The notes under the pieces were generated by a model that worked only from the letters and a program-made list of their open reading frames with translations, did not search any database and was not told the DNA's origin. Below are positions 46,172 through 56,482 of a DNA stretch of 64,000 bases, in pieces (positions within the stretch are counted from its first letter, which is position 1; every line of letters begins with the position of its first letter). The position numbers and the translations under genes were made by a program. This DNA comes from Limnephilus marmoratus (taxonomy: Eukaryota; Arthropoda; Insecta; Trichoptera; Limnephilidae): positions 41,748,176-41,812,175 of the forward strand of contig OU862915.1 of assembly GCA_917880885.1 (NCBI GenBank), given 5' to 3'.

Positions 46172-46604
46172 GGGGCGTTATCGTCCACTTTGAGAAAGAC
46201 TGCTGTATAGGGTATAATATTAATATTATAATATTATGCCGTTAAGTAAATTGTTCAGGAAACGCCAAAACGTGATTGTGGTTGCTGTTCATCTACTAAT
46301 CCAATTTTCATACTTTTATAAACTATGTTTAAACAATAAATTTGTCTCGTATTTTTTACAAACTGACGCACGATAGGTAATGTTAAAATAGGCTAGAGTT
46401 TGAGCGCGAGCGTGTTAAGTACTTGGGAATAATTAGAAACATAAAAAATGACCATACTAATTAGTGCTGTTGGCGGCTTGAGCGGTTTACTGGGTCAACT
46501 ATAATATTATAATATATGTATGTCATTTTTGGAAATCATTTGATGTAGGTTTCTATTGATTATGATTTGAGATTTTCACAGCCAAAAGTAGTATCGTGAT
46601 TTAT
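46172..46604. other. Unassigned DNA
   Basis: ATAATATTATAATAT-type tracts at 46210-46240 and 46502-46518. Nothing else seen. Confidence 0.4.
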
Positions 46605-46652
46605 TTTTTGGGTTATTATGCATGTTGCCCTACCTCCTTCTTTAGCCAACGT
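46605..46652 (-). repeat. Penelope-like terminal fragment (minus)
   Basis: TTTTTGGGTTATTATGCATG and CTACCTCCTTCTTTAGCCAA match 4836-4885. The sequence is cut before the GAAAC/CTGATGA core. Confidence 0.55.
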
Positions 46653-47020
46653 TTAAGATTGCATTACAGTTTTTGACTCTCGTTCAATTCTGTAAGATTT
46701 GAATCTTAACCCGGCCATCCTGAAAAATTGACAATTGCATTTATTTGAAACCGGCTATTCTTTTGGATTTGATCCTGAAGTTCTGTAAAGACACAAAACA
46801 CATAGAGCACATCTTATTACAAAGGCATTCGAAAATCACAAAAATTAATTTAATTTTAATAAACTCGACGGGGCTAAGCTTAATAGTTCTAGGTTTCCGG
46901 TAATTGACGGCTTCGCCAAAATTAAACACAGATAACCATTTTAAATTATACTGTAAGCCAGTTCTGCTCTTAGAAGGTTGAAGCTGACAACAGGCATCTA
47001 TGATTAGTTAATTTTCGATT
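46653..47020. other. Unassigned DNA between inverted Penelope-like fragments
   Basis: No gene recognised; the frame at 46741-46929 (minus) has no motif. Confidence 0.4.
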
Positions 47021-47110
47021 ACACATCTGCCCCGAAGATGGACATGCTATCCGAAATGATGTCTAAAGAAGGAGGTTGCGCAACACAGCATAATAGCCCA
47101 AAAATATATG
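47021..47110 (+). repeat. Penelope-like terminal fragment with hammerhead-like core (plus)
   Basis: ACACATCTGCCCCGAAGATG, GACA...TGTC-type stem remnant, CCGAAATGATG, then TCTAAAGAAGGAGGTTGCGC and GCATAATAGCCCAAAAA. Same layout as the minus strand of 4836-4925, but the core is degenerate (CCGAAGA for CTGATGA). Inverted relative to 46605-46652. Confidence 0.5.
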
Positions 47111-47371
47111 ACGATGGTAGTTGTTACCCATTGATTTTCTGAAATATCAAAGTAAACAAAAACCGAACAATCTACGAGCAGAATAATAATATTGAGCAGG
47201 AAATTAGAGCGCTGGAGCATGAAAAAATTAAAAGCTGGCCTGGAGCACAGTCGAGAAAAGGCTTCACTCGTGAAAACGAAATTGGAGGGTATTTGAAGGA
47301 TATTGGAGAATTTTTCATACAACGCAGCAAGGAAACAGGTATTTGTTTTTCGATGCTTGTTGTTATATCTG

Positions 47372-47800
47372 TTTTTTAAATTAGCTCCACACAGGAGGCC
47401 CTGACGAAAATAATTCCCCTCAGGGCCTATACCATTATTGGGGAAGCAGTGTGAAGGGTCTTTTAAGTGAAGAAAGGAGAAGAAGTTCTGGGAACGAAAA
47501 GGGTATAAGGGATGGGTAGGAATCTGAGGGTCAGTGTATCCAGAGTGAAGGAAGCAGCGGTGCAAGGCGATGTTCCAAGAGAGTACGGCTGGAGAAGTCA
47601 AAGGGACACCCTTAACCATTATATCCCAATCCGGCCTGCCATGCCAAAGGTGGGCAGATGCCGCCAAGATCCGGACAAACCTCACCCCATGAACCGGGGC
47701 ACTTCTGCTAAGTCACCAAACGTAGTGAACCACTTGAGGTGACCTATGGCAGAGGTGTTGGTTATCCAATAAATAGGTACCCATACCGCCTCCCAAATGT
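47372..47800 (-). repeat. Stem-loop-tail repeat, copy 6 (near complete)
   Basis: TTAGCTCCACACAGGAGGCC, hairpin CCCTGACG..CCCTCAGGG, TGGGTAGGAATCTGAGGGTC, GCGGTGCAAGGCGATGTTCC, GGCCTGCCATGCC, GGTGGGCAGATGCCGCCAAG, ACCCCATGAACCGGGGCAC, GGTGTTGGTTATCCAATAAA. The 212-codon minus-strand frame over this region is not shared by other copies and is not a gene. Confidence 0.75.
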
Positions 47801-48270
47801 TGCTTACAACTGTGGTGACGCAGATCGATTATAACCTAATTTATTCCTTGGTTTTTAAGAATCACCAAAAATATTTTATGTTTGATGGGATTCAATATAA
47901 GTTTACATTTTACACGATTTACTGTATGATGCAGTGTTGGCGAATATTAATCCATAAGCCTAATTTGTTCGCTTTTCGGAAAAATTCTTATAGGTCTCAT
48001 GTACAGTGTTGTGTCTCCCTTATTTTAATGGTTAAAAATATTTCTTAAACGGTGTTATAAAGAATAAATACCACGCTTTATATTCAAATCTAAAAAATAA
48101 TCGTACACCTTTATTAAAGTTTCCGACACTTGTGAAAAATAAATTACGAACTTTGGGATTTTTTTATTAATTCATTTACACGAAACCATAAAAAACTAAG
48201 TTAACGATAACGTTTATAATACATTTGCCTAATAAAATATGTGAATATTTTTTTTTCGTTATCAGTAGAT
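47801..48270. other. Unassigned AT-rich DNA
   Basis: No gene recognised. Confidence 0.4.
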
Positions 48271-48338
48271 AAGCGCCCTTGAGGTGATTTTTCACAAAAA
48301 CGGCGCTATACAAATTATCCAATTATTATTATTATTAA
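48271..48338 (+). repeat. CR1/L2-like 3' tail with (ATT)n end, plus orientation
   Basis: AAGCGCCCTTGAGGTGATTT, then ACGGCGCTATACAAATTATC and (ATT)n. GCGCTATACAAATT followed by (ATT)n is a widespread LINE/SINE tail. Same family as 23862-23950. Confidence 0.6.
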
Positions 48339-49892
48339 CTAACGTTAGAAAAACCTTAGGTTAGCCATTTATAAAGTTTTTTTGTGTGTATTAAAAATTT
48401 TAATATTTCAAAAAGTATGTTTTTATTTCTAATAAAACTCGTAAATGCACATCATCACTTTTCAAAAACAGTTTTTAGTTTTCGTATATGTTCACAATTA
48501 TTACATTTATTTGGATTCTATTACAAAGCGGAAACATTTTGACCTTCTGACAAAATTACGCCCGATTTCTGAGGGGTTGGTTTTAATAGGCCACTTGCAT
48601 CACATTTTTAATTTTTTTTTTCCGGTTTAGGCAAATATTCTAAGACATTCCGTTTTTTTTATCGTATTTTTGAAACCCTAGCGATTTTATGAAAATTTCA
48701 ATCCAAAAAATCACACCATTTTTTATAAACCGGAAAGACAGGACATTATTTAATGGTTGAAAAAAAACGATAATTACATAGCCGAAAATCATTTAAAAAA
48801 AACGTTTTCCACGAGAAAAGGCACAGGATCACAAAAATATTTTTTTCCTTGATCCATCTTGTTGATCATAAATCATTATAATTTTCAACGTCTATATTAC
48901 TAAATCCAATGTAATATACTTGTACTTCGAAATTATAATAACAATAAGAATATTATAAAATTTGATTTTGTTAAAATCAGCACCACTACCATTATATCAA
49001 AAACACGTACAGACAGCGTAAAATGTACGGGGTTCTCTTCATAACATCCGTCAAAAAGTCAAACCAAATGATAAGTTCACAGAAAACAAACAATAAATCC
49101 AGTGAACGTTAAATGTCAAATTCAAAAATTCACCTGAAATCAAAGTGTTGCCATATAAAAAAAATCAGGGTGGAATTTTACAAAATTAATAGGAACATTT
49201 TCGGAGACGGGACATTTTCAAGTAGTGACGTCATGGGCCCAAATAATGGATTTATTTATTTAAAAATAAAAATAAACTGTATATTTCTAAAAAAAATTAC
49301 TAACATTTTCGTAATCTTAGTAAAAAAATCCTACCACACGGTTTTTCCCAAGTCGTTATGAAATCTATGCAAGTGGCCTATTATGAATAAATTCAGTTAC
49401 AAAAACAGACATATTTAATTTAGTCTAATAATGTTTTTCTTAATTTAAATTGTTAAATTAAAGCAATTTTCTGCTCTTTCCCAGTCTTATCAAAACACCA
49501 TTATTTAATCACCATATTAAAATGCGGCGCAGAACGGCACAAGTTGACTCATTCCAATTTAGCTTGGGAATTCATTTAACTCGACTTGTTTATGTCAGGT
49601 TAACAGCGTTAAGTAGTTGTATGGAGGCTGTAGGAGTTTGCAAGGCGTTATAGAATGGCTAATAAGCACTTAGCTGAGTTCGGAACAAGCATAGAGCAGA
49701 TAATTACTATAATTTCAGTGATATGAGGCTATAATTCAGTTGGTGTGATTTCCACTATGGTGTCAATAAGCAATCAAACATATTTTTTAAAAAAGATAAA
49801 CATTCCCAAGTCACGAATAACCTGAACATATTTAAACCTTCATAAAAATATTTTAATTTAGATTTGTTTGTATCAATACTGAGCAATCAGTT
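48339..49892. other. Unassigned AT-rich DNA
   Basis: No gene recognised in 1.5 kb. 49889-49892 is the AGTT target site of the next element. Confidence 0.4.
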
Positions 49893-50619
49893 TGCTAGCA
49901 TTAAAACGCAAAAAAAAAGCACCACGTTGGGCCCAGTGCTAGCATTGGCGCTACTTGCGGCCAACGCTAAACCCAAAACCTGGAAAGGACATGCAATAAA
50001 CAAGCCGGCGGCTAGCTCTGCACAGCCGGCGCGAGCAAGGTCCCTCTTAAACCCAGGGCGAGTGTCTGTGGTTCGCTTGTTAATTCCTACTCCCCTTCCT
50101 TTCCTCAAAATCTCCAGGTCTCCTTCCTCAATCAGAACACAGTTGTTATGCACGAAAAGGGGTTTTATTCAATTAAAGGTGAACAGGGTTCTACAAAAGG
50201 CCAGCATCGGCACTACACACATGAGTATTTGGCTATCTCTAATTAATTCTATCATAACGGGGGGAGCTTCTCTCAACTCTCTCTACACGTGTTTAGTGAA
50301 TTTAAATGTCAGTTCTTAGCACACAGAGGGGTAGCAAGGTTCATTGGTACTCACAAGCAGGAGATAGGCGGTCGGCAGACAGGATTCTGGGTAGGCGTAA
50401 ACCTCTTTAAGCACAATACACAATTAAAGTAAAACATCGTGAGCGTTTACGGAGAGCGCCTAGCGCGAATCACGGGGAACACAGTTATTCTGCCGAAGGC
50501 CGGCGAAGGAATGGGGACGGGGAGCCGCTCGGCGCTTGGCAAGGGCGCCGCGCGGTGCGGGGAGAGGGGGCGGAGGGCCTGTGCAAGGGGTCAATTCGCT
50601 ATTAGCTCGCACGGGAAAC
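49893..50619 (-). repeat. 3' LTR of the LARD-like element, missing 17 bp at its inner edge
   Basis: Matches 54893-55619 base for base apart from a couple of changes. It lacks the terminal TGTTACGTTACGGAATT, which is present at 55620-55636, and no purine tract is visible beside it. A small post-insertion deletion or replacement at the LTR/internal junction explains both. Confidence 0.88.
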
Positions 50620-51270
50620 GCATGGGATCCGTGTATGAAGGTTGTCCCATTTGACAAACGAAACGCCAAGTGCGTAACGCATATATCCCCATTCACGGAT
50701 AATTTCGAGGAAGGGAAAGGGTGACAATTGGGAACATTTGAACGAAGAAAACTGCTGAGGACTCGGCTATTTCCAAAATTCGACCTCTGAGTGGAAGGTG
50801 AAACAAGGTCTACAGCAGTTATCCTGGCACATTACAATACCATTTGGTAGTGTGGGACAAAAGGAATACACTGACATAAAAGAGTCTAATCCTCCACGTG
50901 TATTGGGTAGAAGATTAGAGGGTCGTTTTATTCTCCTACTTGTTTGCGAGAAATGACAGACCCTTGCTCAAATCTCACAAACCTGGGGGTTTTCTTGTTC
51001 GTCCCCCAGACAACGAGTTAGGTGTTTTTGTGTCCATCAACTTAACTCCTACGACACGATGCCCCATAATCATGAGTGAAGCGTATGATTAGTCCTTTTG
51101 AGATAGTGGATAGTTCCTGGGTTCTTGTGACAGGAAGTCCACGGGCATGTTAATGAGTACTCTGCTGCAAAAGCAATAATTTTCTGATAACAGAAAATAA
51201 AAGGCGTGTGATCTACGCTTGGTAGGTCACACAAACATGGGGTAGATATTATTTCGTTTGCACGATTCAT

Positions 51271-51650
51271 GGTGAGTATTGTAACGTCTTCACGTCTCAT
51301 GTACAGGAATGAACGATTTACAACAAATTTTGCCCAGTATTGAAAGACAGTAGCCCAATTACGTTCGAAAATGTGGGTCCCCATTCAATACAGACGGCGG
51401 GTTAAGCGGTTCTCATGCCAAAGGACACACGACCAACTTAGTAACATTTAGTTATGAGTATAAAGTAATTATAACGAGCTTCTCGTATCATTGCGGATGT
51501 TTTGAGGATCTCTCCTATGATGGTAGATATTGTCACGTTTTCACGTCTCACGTGACAGGAATGAACGATTTACAACAAATTTGCCCAGTATTGAAAGACA
51601 GTAGCCCAATTACGTTCGAAAATGTGGGTTCCCATTCAATACAGACGGCG
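51271..51650. repeat. 129-bp direct duplication inside the LARD-like element
   Basis: 51271-51399 and 51522-51650 share GAATGAACGATTTACAACAA, TGCCCAGTATTGAAAGACAG and ATTCAATACAGACGGCG, with only a few differences, separated by ~120 bp. Confidence 0.85.
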
Positions 51651-53084
51651 ATTTTGCAATGATGTAATTAATACGGCACTGCTGTAGCTTAATAATTTCA
51701 TATTAGCATACGTTACAAGACTTGCCAAAAGGCGATAAACACAAATTTTATTGAAGATCTGGCCAAGATTTTAAACTTCAAACAAGAATAATGGTACAAT
51801 AAGGACAAAAGAAACTTGTCATGATAAAATATGTACCTCATAATGAAGTTGTATATGTACAAAGAACAATGTTAATGAAGGGACGAAACGTATTGCCACT
51901 TTTATAACAAATATTTTTCTCAGAATCCGACAAAATACGATTCTGGAAAAAAATAGAGCAATTGGGTTGAGCGCCATTCTAATTTTTGGAAAAAGAAGAA
52001 AAACCACAAGTAGCAACAAGGTTGCCCTTGAATTGTTTCGAATCCAGCGAATGTGACCTGATAGGTGTGTACATTTGGTGTATTCGAAACGATCCCCAAT
52101 ATACAACATTACTATGCATGTGTTAGGATGGGGTGAAGAGGAAAAAGAAAAAAGAAAAAACGGGAGGATTTCCTATTATAACGGAAATCGTCGCGACATT
52201 CTTACAATATGGTGCTGTGACCATAGTAGTGAGCTGCGGCAATGGTCTGACACCAATGGTTATTATACAGACTTGCACTTATGATTTTATATTTACAACA
52301 TTAGGGTAGGGACGTACTGGTACGGCAAAAACCCGACACAAAACAATTAAAAAAAGGTGATATGACAAGATGAGGCGATGAGGTGAGAAAAAAAAACGCG
52401 CGGATGCTGCAAGAATTGTGAAAAGGAAAGCGACGTCTTGGAGCAGGAGTTTTCCGGAACCGTTGATGGTAGGAGGAAAAGGAGGCCCTTTCCCGAAGTG
52501 ATCAATTTCAGGAAGAGGATGCATACAAGTATGAAAACGGTGCCCCAAGAGGTGCTCTTGTGGTACAGCAGGCAAGTCACGCAGGATGTACAAGAACATA
52601 TAAAATTATGCAAAAAGAAAAAGAATGTACAGGAGTTAGGCTACCGTTGACATTAATGTGCCTTCGGGTGTAAGGATTACCTTACAAATGCCCATATGGG
52701 TGATTATTTACATTTAATATTTACAAGTAACTCACGTCACTTATGACAAGAGTTTTGCCAATTTGATAACGCCTGAGTACTTGATGTGATGGAATTTACT
52801 GATTCCGTCACAGTAAGGCATTTTGGAATTATTCCTAGGAGAAATCTTTCTATTTCTCAGGGCCTGTAGTAGTTCTTCCTTTCTTGAAGTAAAGACGTGC
52901 GGGATTATACCCAGCGTAACTTGAGGAACTTCCATGGTGTATAAGATCGTATCAGAGTGACCTTATGTTGGAAAAAGTGAGAACTAGACTCGCAATTGGA
53001 AAGAAATTGGGCAGAGATTGACCACTGGGGACGTATTTTTACAAAAAGTTTTTGAAAAAAAAAACGCGTTTTTTATAAGTGTTT

Positions 53085-53745
53085 GGTTTATTTGAAAATT
53101 TGGGCAGGGGTTTGCCTCAAAAAACGTGATTTTGAGAAAAAATCCAGATGTTTTGGAAATTTGTTGAAAATTTTTCAAAGTCCAAAAACGAGAAAAATTT
53201 GTGCAGGGGTTTGCCTCAAAAAACGTGATTTTGTGAAAAAATCCAGATGTTTTGGAAATTTGTTGAAAATTTTTCAAAGTCCAAAAACGAGAAAAATTTG
53301 GGCAGCGGTTTCCCTTAAAAAACGTGATTTTGTGAAAAAATCCAGATATTTTAGAAATTTGTTGAAAAATTTTCAAAGTCCATAAACGAGAAAAATTTGG
53401 GCAGCGGTTTCCCTTAAAAAACGTGATTTTGTGAAAAAATCCAGCTGTTTTAGAAATTTGTTGAAAATTTTCAAAGTCCGAGAACGAGAAAAAATTGGGC
53501 AGCGGTTTCCCTTAAAAAACGTGATTTTGTGAAAAAATCCAGCTGTTTTGGAAATTTGTTGAAAATTTTCAAAGTCCGGATATGAAAATTTCACGGGCCG
53601 GGATTCACCTTAATGAAACACGTTTTTAGAATTTATTCCGATGTTTTTGAAAAATGTTTGCAAATTTGCAAAAGTCCGGAAATAAAAAACGGAAACGAGG
53701 TTCGCCTTAAACGAACATGTTTTTAGAATATTTCCATTTCCTTTC
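53085..53745. repeat. Tandem array of 98- to 99-bp units inside the LARD-like element
   Basis: Seven units start near 53102, 53201, 53300, 53399, 53497, 53595 and 53691, with GGGCAGSGGTTTSCCTYAAA at each start, followed by AAACGTGATTTTGTGAAAAA, TTTTGGAAATTTGTTGAAAA and CAAAGTCC. The last two are degenerate. The minus-strand frame 52984-53376 reads through as a repeated FQQISKTSGFFHKITFF, but the frame is not kept in the later units. Confidence 0.9.
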
Positions 53746-54333
53746 CAAAGGGGGGTTCTTCAGAAAGGGAAAGAAATATTTTTTCTTTTATACAAGTTTT
53801 CGTGGAAGTATTTGTTTGAAAATTCAACAATGTCTTGGGGAATCGTTTCTTTATTTACGTGGCTAGACTGTAGCCTGATTTGAGCATCACCAATTATTGG
53901 TATTTATCCGCCGACTTCCTTTTGTCATAACAAGTTATATGCAGAAATGTGCATACGTAATGTAATGCCTGACTCGAGGAATCGACGTCAACGCGAACCG
54001 AACGTCTTTCAAATTATGTCGTCTGTTTCTTACGAAAGAAAAAAAAGCTAAATGATGAAACAGGCGGCAAAATTAGAAAAATGCTCAATTGTCAAAAGGT
54101 AGAAAGAATTTAATCCACTTGTTTCCCTTAAGCTGCAAAATATGCCGTTATATATACAGGCCAGTATTTTGCGAAATAGTCCCCTATTCGCAGAATATGT
54201 CGATATCAAATACAGACCAGCACACTGCGGAATAAGTTTATTAATAAAAACTGGTTAATTAACTTTCGGGAAACGAAGCGGGTAATTGGTTTATCATATA
54301 CAGGATTTTAATTGTTGAATAACTTTGTTTTAA

Positions 54334-54530
54334 CCTGTCAAAGGCCAGGGTTTTTTACCTTACCTTTTTTAAATTACCTTAAGAACAAGAATGGAGGAAG
54401 CTATTCTGAGCTTTTCCTTGGTACAGTTTCTTTATACAAAAAAATTTAAATCGCATCCAAATTATTTGAATTAATATTCTTTTTTGAAATTCGAGTTTCG
54501 CGTGCGGGCACGTTCCTGGCCTTTCACAGG
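54334..54530. mobile_element. piggyBac-type MITE, copy 1 (nested in the LARD-like element)
   Basis: TTAA at 54330-54333 and 54531-54534 flanks a 197-bp sequence beginning CCTGTCAAAGGCCAGG and ending CCTGGCCTTTCACAGG: 16-bp terminal inverted repeat, one mismatch. TTAA targets are the hallmark of piggyBac. No coding capacity. A second copy of the same length is at 60378-60574. The ends differ from those of the piggyBac at 8157-10545, so it is a separate family. Confidence 0.88.
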
Positions 54531-54875
54531 TTAAATATTTGTGTACATTTCCACTATTAATCTTGTATTTGAAACTAGCAAATTTAGTCGGTCGACACTT
54601 GTAAACACTATATTATTCACGACGGCAACTTTCTTGGTTGAGCACTTTACGTAGGAATACCGGTGATGTTTTGTCGAGTGACGACTCGAAAATGAAGGAA
54701 TCGTGCCCGTGATAATTTAAATTGCAATTCGAAGTTACAATCGCGCCGGGGTTCTTGATGGAAATGCTAGACAAATTGGGAGTAACAAGACAAAACATTA
54801 TACATTATAAAGTTTAAACAATTGCTGATTGAAGAACGAGACTGTGGGACCGTGAAGAGGGAGGAAAAAAAATGC

Positions 54876-54892
54876 CACACGTCGGGCGACAG
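54876..54892 (-). promoter_or_regulatory. Primer-binding-site-like sequence
   Basis: Minus strand CTGTCGCCCGACGTGTG follows the 5' LTR end. It shares the CCGACGT core with the site of the Ty3/Gypsy element at 12370. The tRNA is not identified. Confidence 0.45.
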
Positions 54893-55636
54893 TGCTAGCA
54901 TTAAAACGCAAAAAAAAAGCACCACGTTGGGCCCAGTGCTAGCATTGGCGCTACTTGCGGCCAACGCTAAACCCAAAACCTGGAAAGGACATGCAATAAA
55001 CAAGCCGGCGGCTAGCTCTGCACAGCCGGCGCGAGCAAGGTCCCTCTTAAACCCAGGGCGAGTGTCTGTGGTTCGCTTGTTAATTCCTACTCCCCTTCCT
55101 TTCCTCAAAATCTCCAGGTCTCCTTCCTCAATCAGAACACAGTTGTTATGCACGAAAAAGGGTTTTATTCAATTAAAGGTGAACAGGGTTCTACAAAAGG
55201 CCAGCATCGGCACTACACACATGAGTATTTGGCTATCTCTAATTAATTCTATCATAACGGGGGGAGCTTCTCTCAACTCTCTCTACACGTGTTTAGTGAA
55301 TTTAAATGTCAGTTCTTAGCACACAGAGGGGTAGCAAGGTTCATTGGTACTCACAAGCAGGAGATAGGCGGTCGGCAGACAGGATTCTGGGTAGGCGTAA
55401 ACCTCTTTAAGCACAATACACAATTAAAGTAAAACATCGTGAGCGTTTACGGAGAGCGCCTAGCGCGAATCACGGGGAACACAGTTATTCTGCCGAAGGC
55501 CGGCGAAGGAATGGGGACGGGGAGCCGCTCGGCGCTTGGCACGGGCGCCGCGCGGTGCGGGGAGAGGGGGCGGAGGGCCTGTGCAAGGGGTCAATTCGCT
55601 ATTAGCTCGCACGGGAAACAATTCCGTAACGTAACA
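54893..55636 (-). repeat. 5' LTR of the LARD-like element (complete, 744 bp)
   Basis: On the minus strand starts TGTTACGTTACGGAATTG and ends ATGCTAGCA. It contains a very GC-rich stretch (CGCCCCCTCTCCCCGCACCG, 55550-55575) and the AATAAA signal. Confidence 0.9.
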
Positions 55637-55740
55637 AGTTTGATGGTAAGAAATCTCACATTTTTTTCAAAATCGCCCTGTGATGTCATTTTTATTAAAT
55701 TAAAACAAATATCTTTGTTTTCACCACTTATTTAATTAAA

Positions 55741-56482
55741 ATTATCGACGTGTTGCGAAACCGAACCGTTCTTCCGAACAGGACCTCCATTGATATGCTT
55801 GGTGTAACTCTAAGTGACCAGCTCAGGTACGGGGGCTCCATCGAAACCAGAGTTAAGTTAGCCTCTCAGAAACTGGGTGTACTGTACAGGGCCCGCAGAT
55901 ACTTTAATAGTACCCAACTGCTAACCCTGTACAAATCGCAAGTGCGCCCCACGGTTGAATTTGGCAGCCACCTCTGGTCTGGAGCTCCAAAATACCTAAA
56001 AAAAACCCTTGACTCTGTGCAGAAACGGGCGGTCCGTTTGATAGATTCTCCCATCCTAACAGACGGACTGCAATCTTTAGAGCATAGGCGTCAGGTGGGA
56101 ATGCTGTCCTTGTACTACCGGTATTACAATGGAAGATGCTCCGAGGAACTAGCATCTTTGATCCCCTCGGCTCCGGTGCATAGTCGGGAAACACGCCAAA
56201 CACGCGCCCAACATTTGTACACGGTTGACATTACTCACATGAGAACGGGTCGTTTCTATGACTCGTTCTTGAGTTCAACGGCTCGGCTGTGGAACGATTT
56301 GCCGGCCTCTGTGTTTCCTCCCTCCTACAACATGGGTCTCTTCAAGACCCATGTTCACTCCTTCCTTTCCTCAAAGAGACCCTCCACACAGCATCTACAA
56401 AGATGACATAGGCCCTGAGGGAAATTATTTTCCTCAGGGCCTCCTGTGTGGTGTTAATGTAAAAAAAAAAAAAAAAAAAAAA
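55741..56482 (+). pseudogene. Stem-loop-tail LINE, 3' end with intact C-terminal frame (copy 4)
   Basis: Open from 55750 to 56406 (218 codons). IDMLGVTLSDQLRYGGSIET, LGVLYRARRYFNSTQLLTLY, QVRPTVEFGSHLWSGAP, LDSVQKRAVRLIDSPILTD, ERRQ-type block, YYNGRCSEELASLIPSAP, then TARLWNDLPASVFPPSYNM. This is the C-terminal domain after the RT of a LINE; the catalytic RT and endonuclease are missing (5' truncation). The stop is followed after a few bases by GGCCCTGAGGGAAATTATTT..CCTCAGGGCC, a 3'-terminal hairpin, then CCTCCTGTGTGGTGTTAATG and A(22). It is the reference for the copies at 7049, 32711 and 42889. The clade is not certain. Confidence 0.88.

Larger units (their letters stand above)
49893..55636 (-). 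mobile_element. Large non-coding LTR element (LARD-like)
   Basis: Two direct repeats begin at 49893 and 54893, exactly 5000 bp apart. They are almost identical over 727 bp; I see two substitutions, at 50159/55159 and in GGCAAGGGC/GGCACGGGC. The outer boundaries are TGCTAGCA at 49893 and CGTAACA ending at 55636, flanked by the same 4 bases, AGTT, at 49889-49892 and 55637-55640. So the two LTRs and everything between form one insertion. Orientation is minus: TGTTACG starts the LTR, AATAAA lies at 50163-50168 and 55163-55168 on that strand, and CTGTCGCCCGACGTGTGG, resembling a primer-binding site, abuts the inner edge at 54892. The ~4.3-kb interior has no gag or pol motif in any frame. Low LTR divergence with no coding capacity suggests recent mobilisation in trans by an unseen partner. 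Confidence 0.88.

Noticed and set aside
47047..47685. A 212-codon minus-strand gene
   Set aside because: Half of it lies in a stem-loop-tail repeat and its frame is not kept in the other six copies.
49887..50153. An 88-codon minus-strand frame inside the LTRs, also present in the solo LTR (34981-35199)
   Set aside because: The frame is open in all copies, but by eye amino-acid-changing differences between the solo LTR and the others are at least as common as silent ones. It lies in the expected transcript-end part of the LTR. I treat it as chance.
52984..53376. A protein with 33-residue repeats
   Set aside because: The frame depends on the ~99-bp unit length being a multiple of three and is lost in the 98-bp units that follow.
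53085..53745. A CRISPR array
   Set aside because: The repeats are contiguous with no unique spacers, in a eukaryotic retroelement. It is a tandem repeat.
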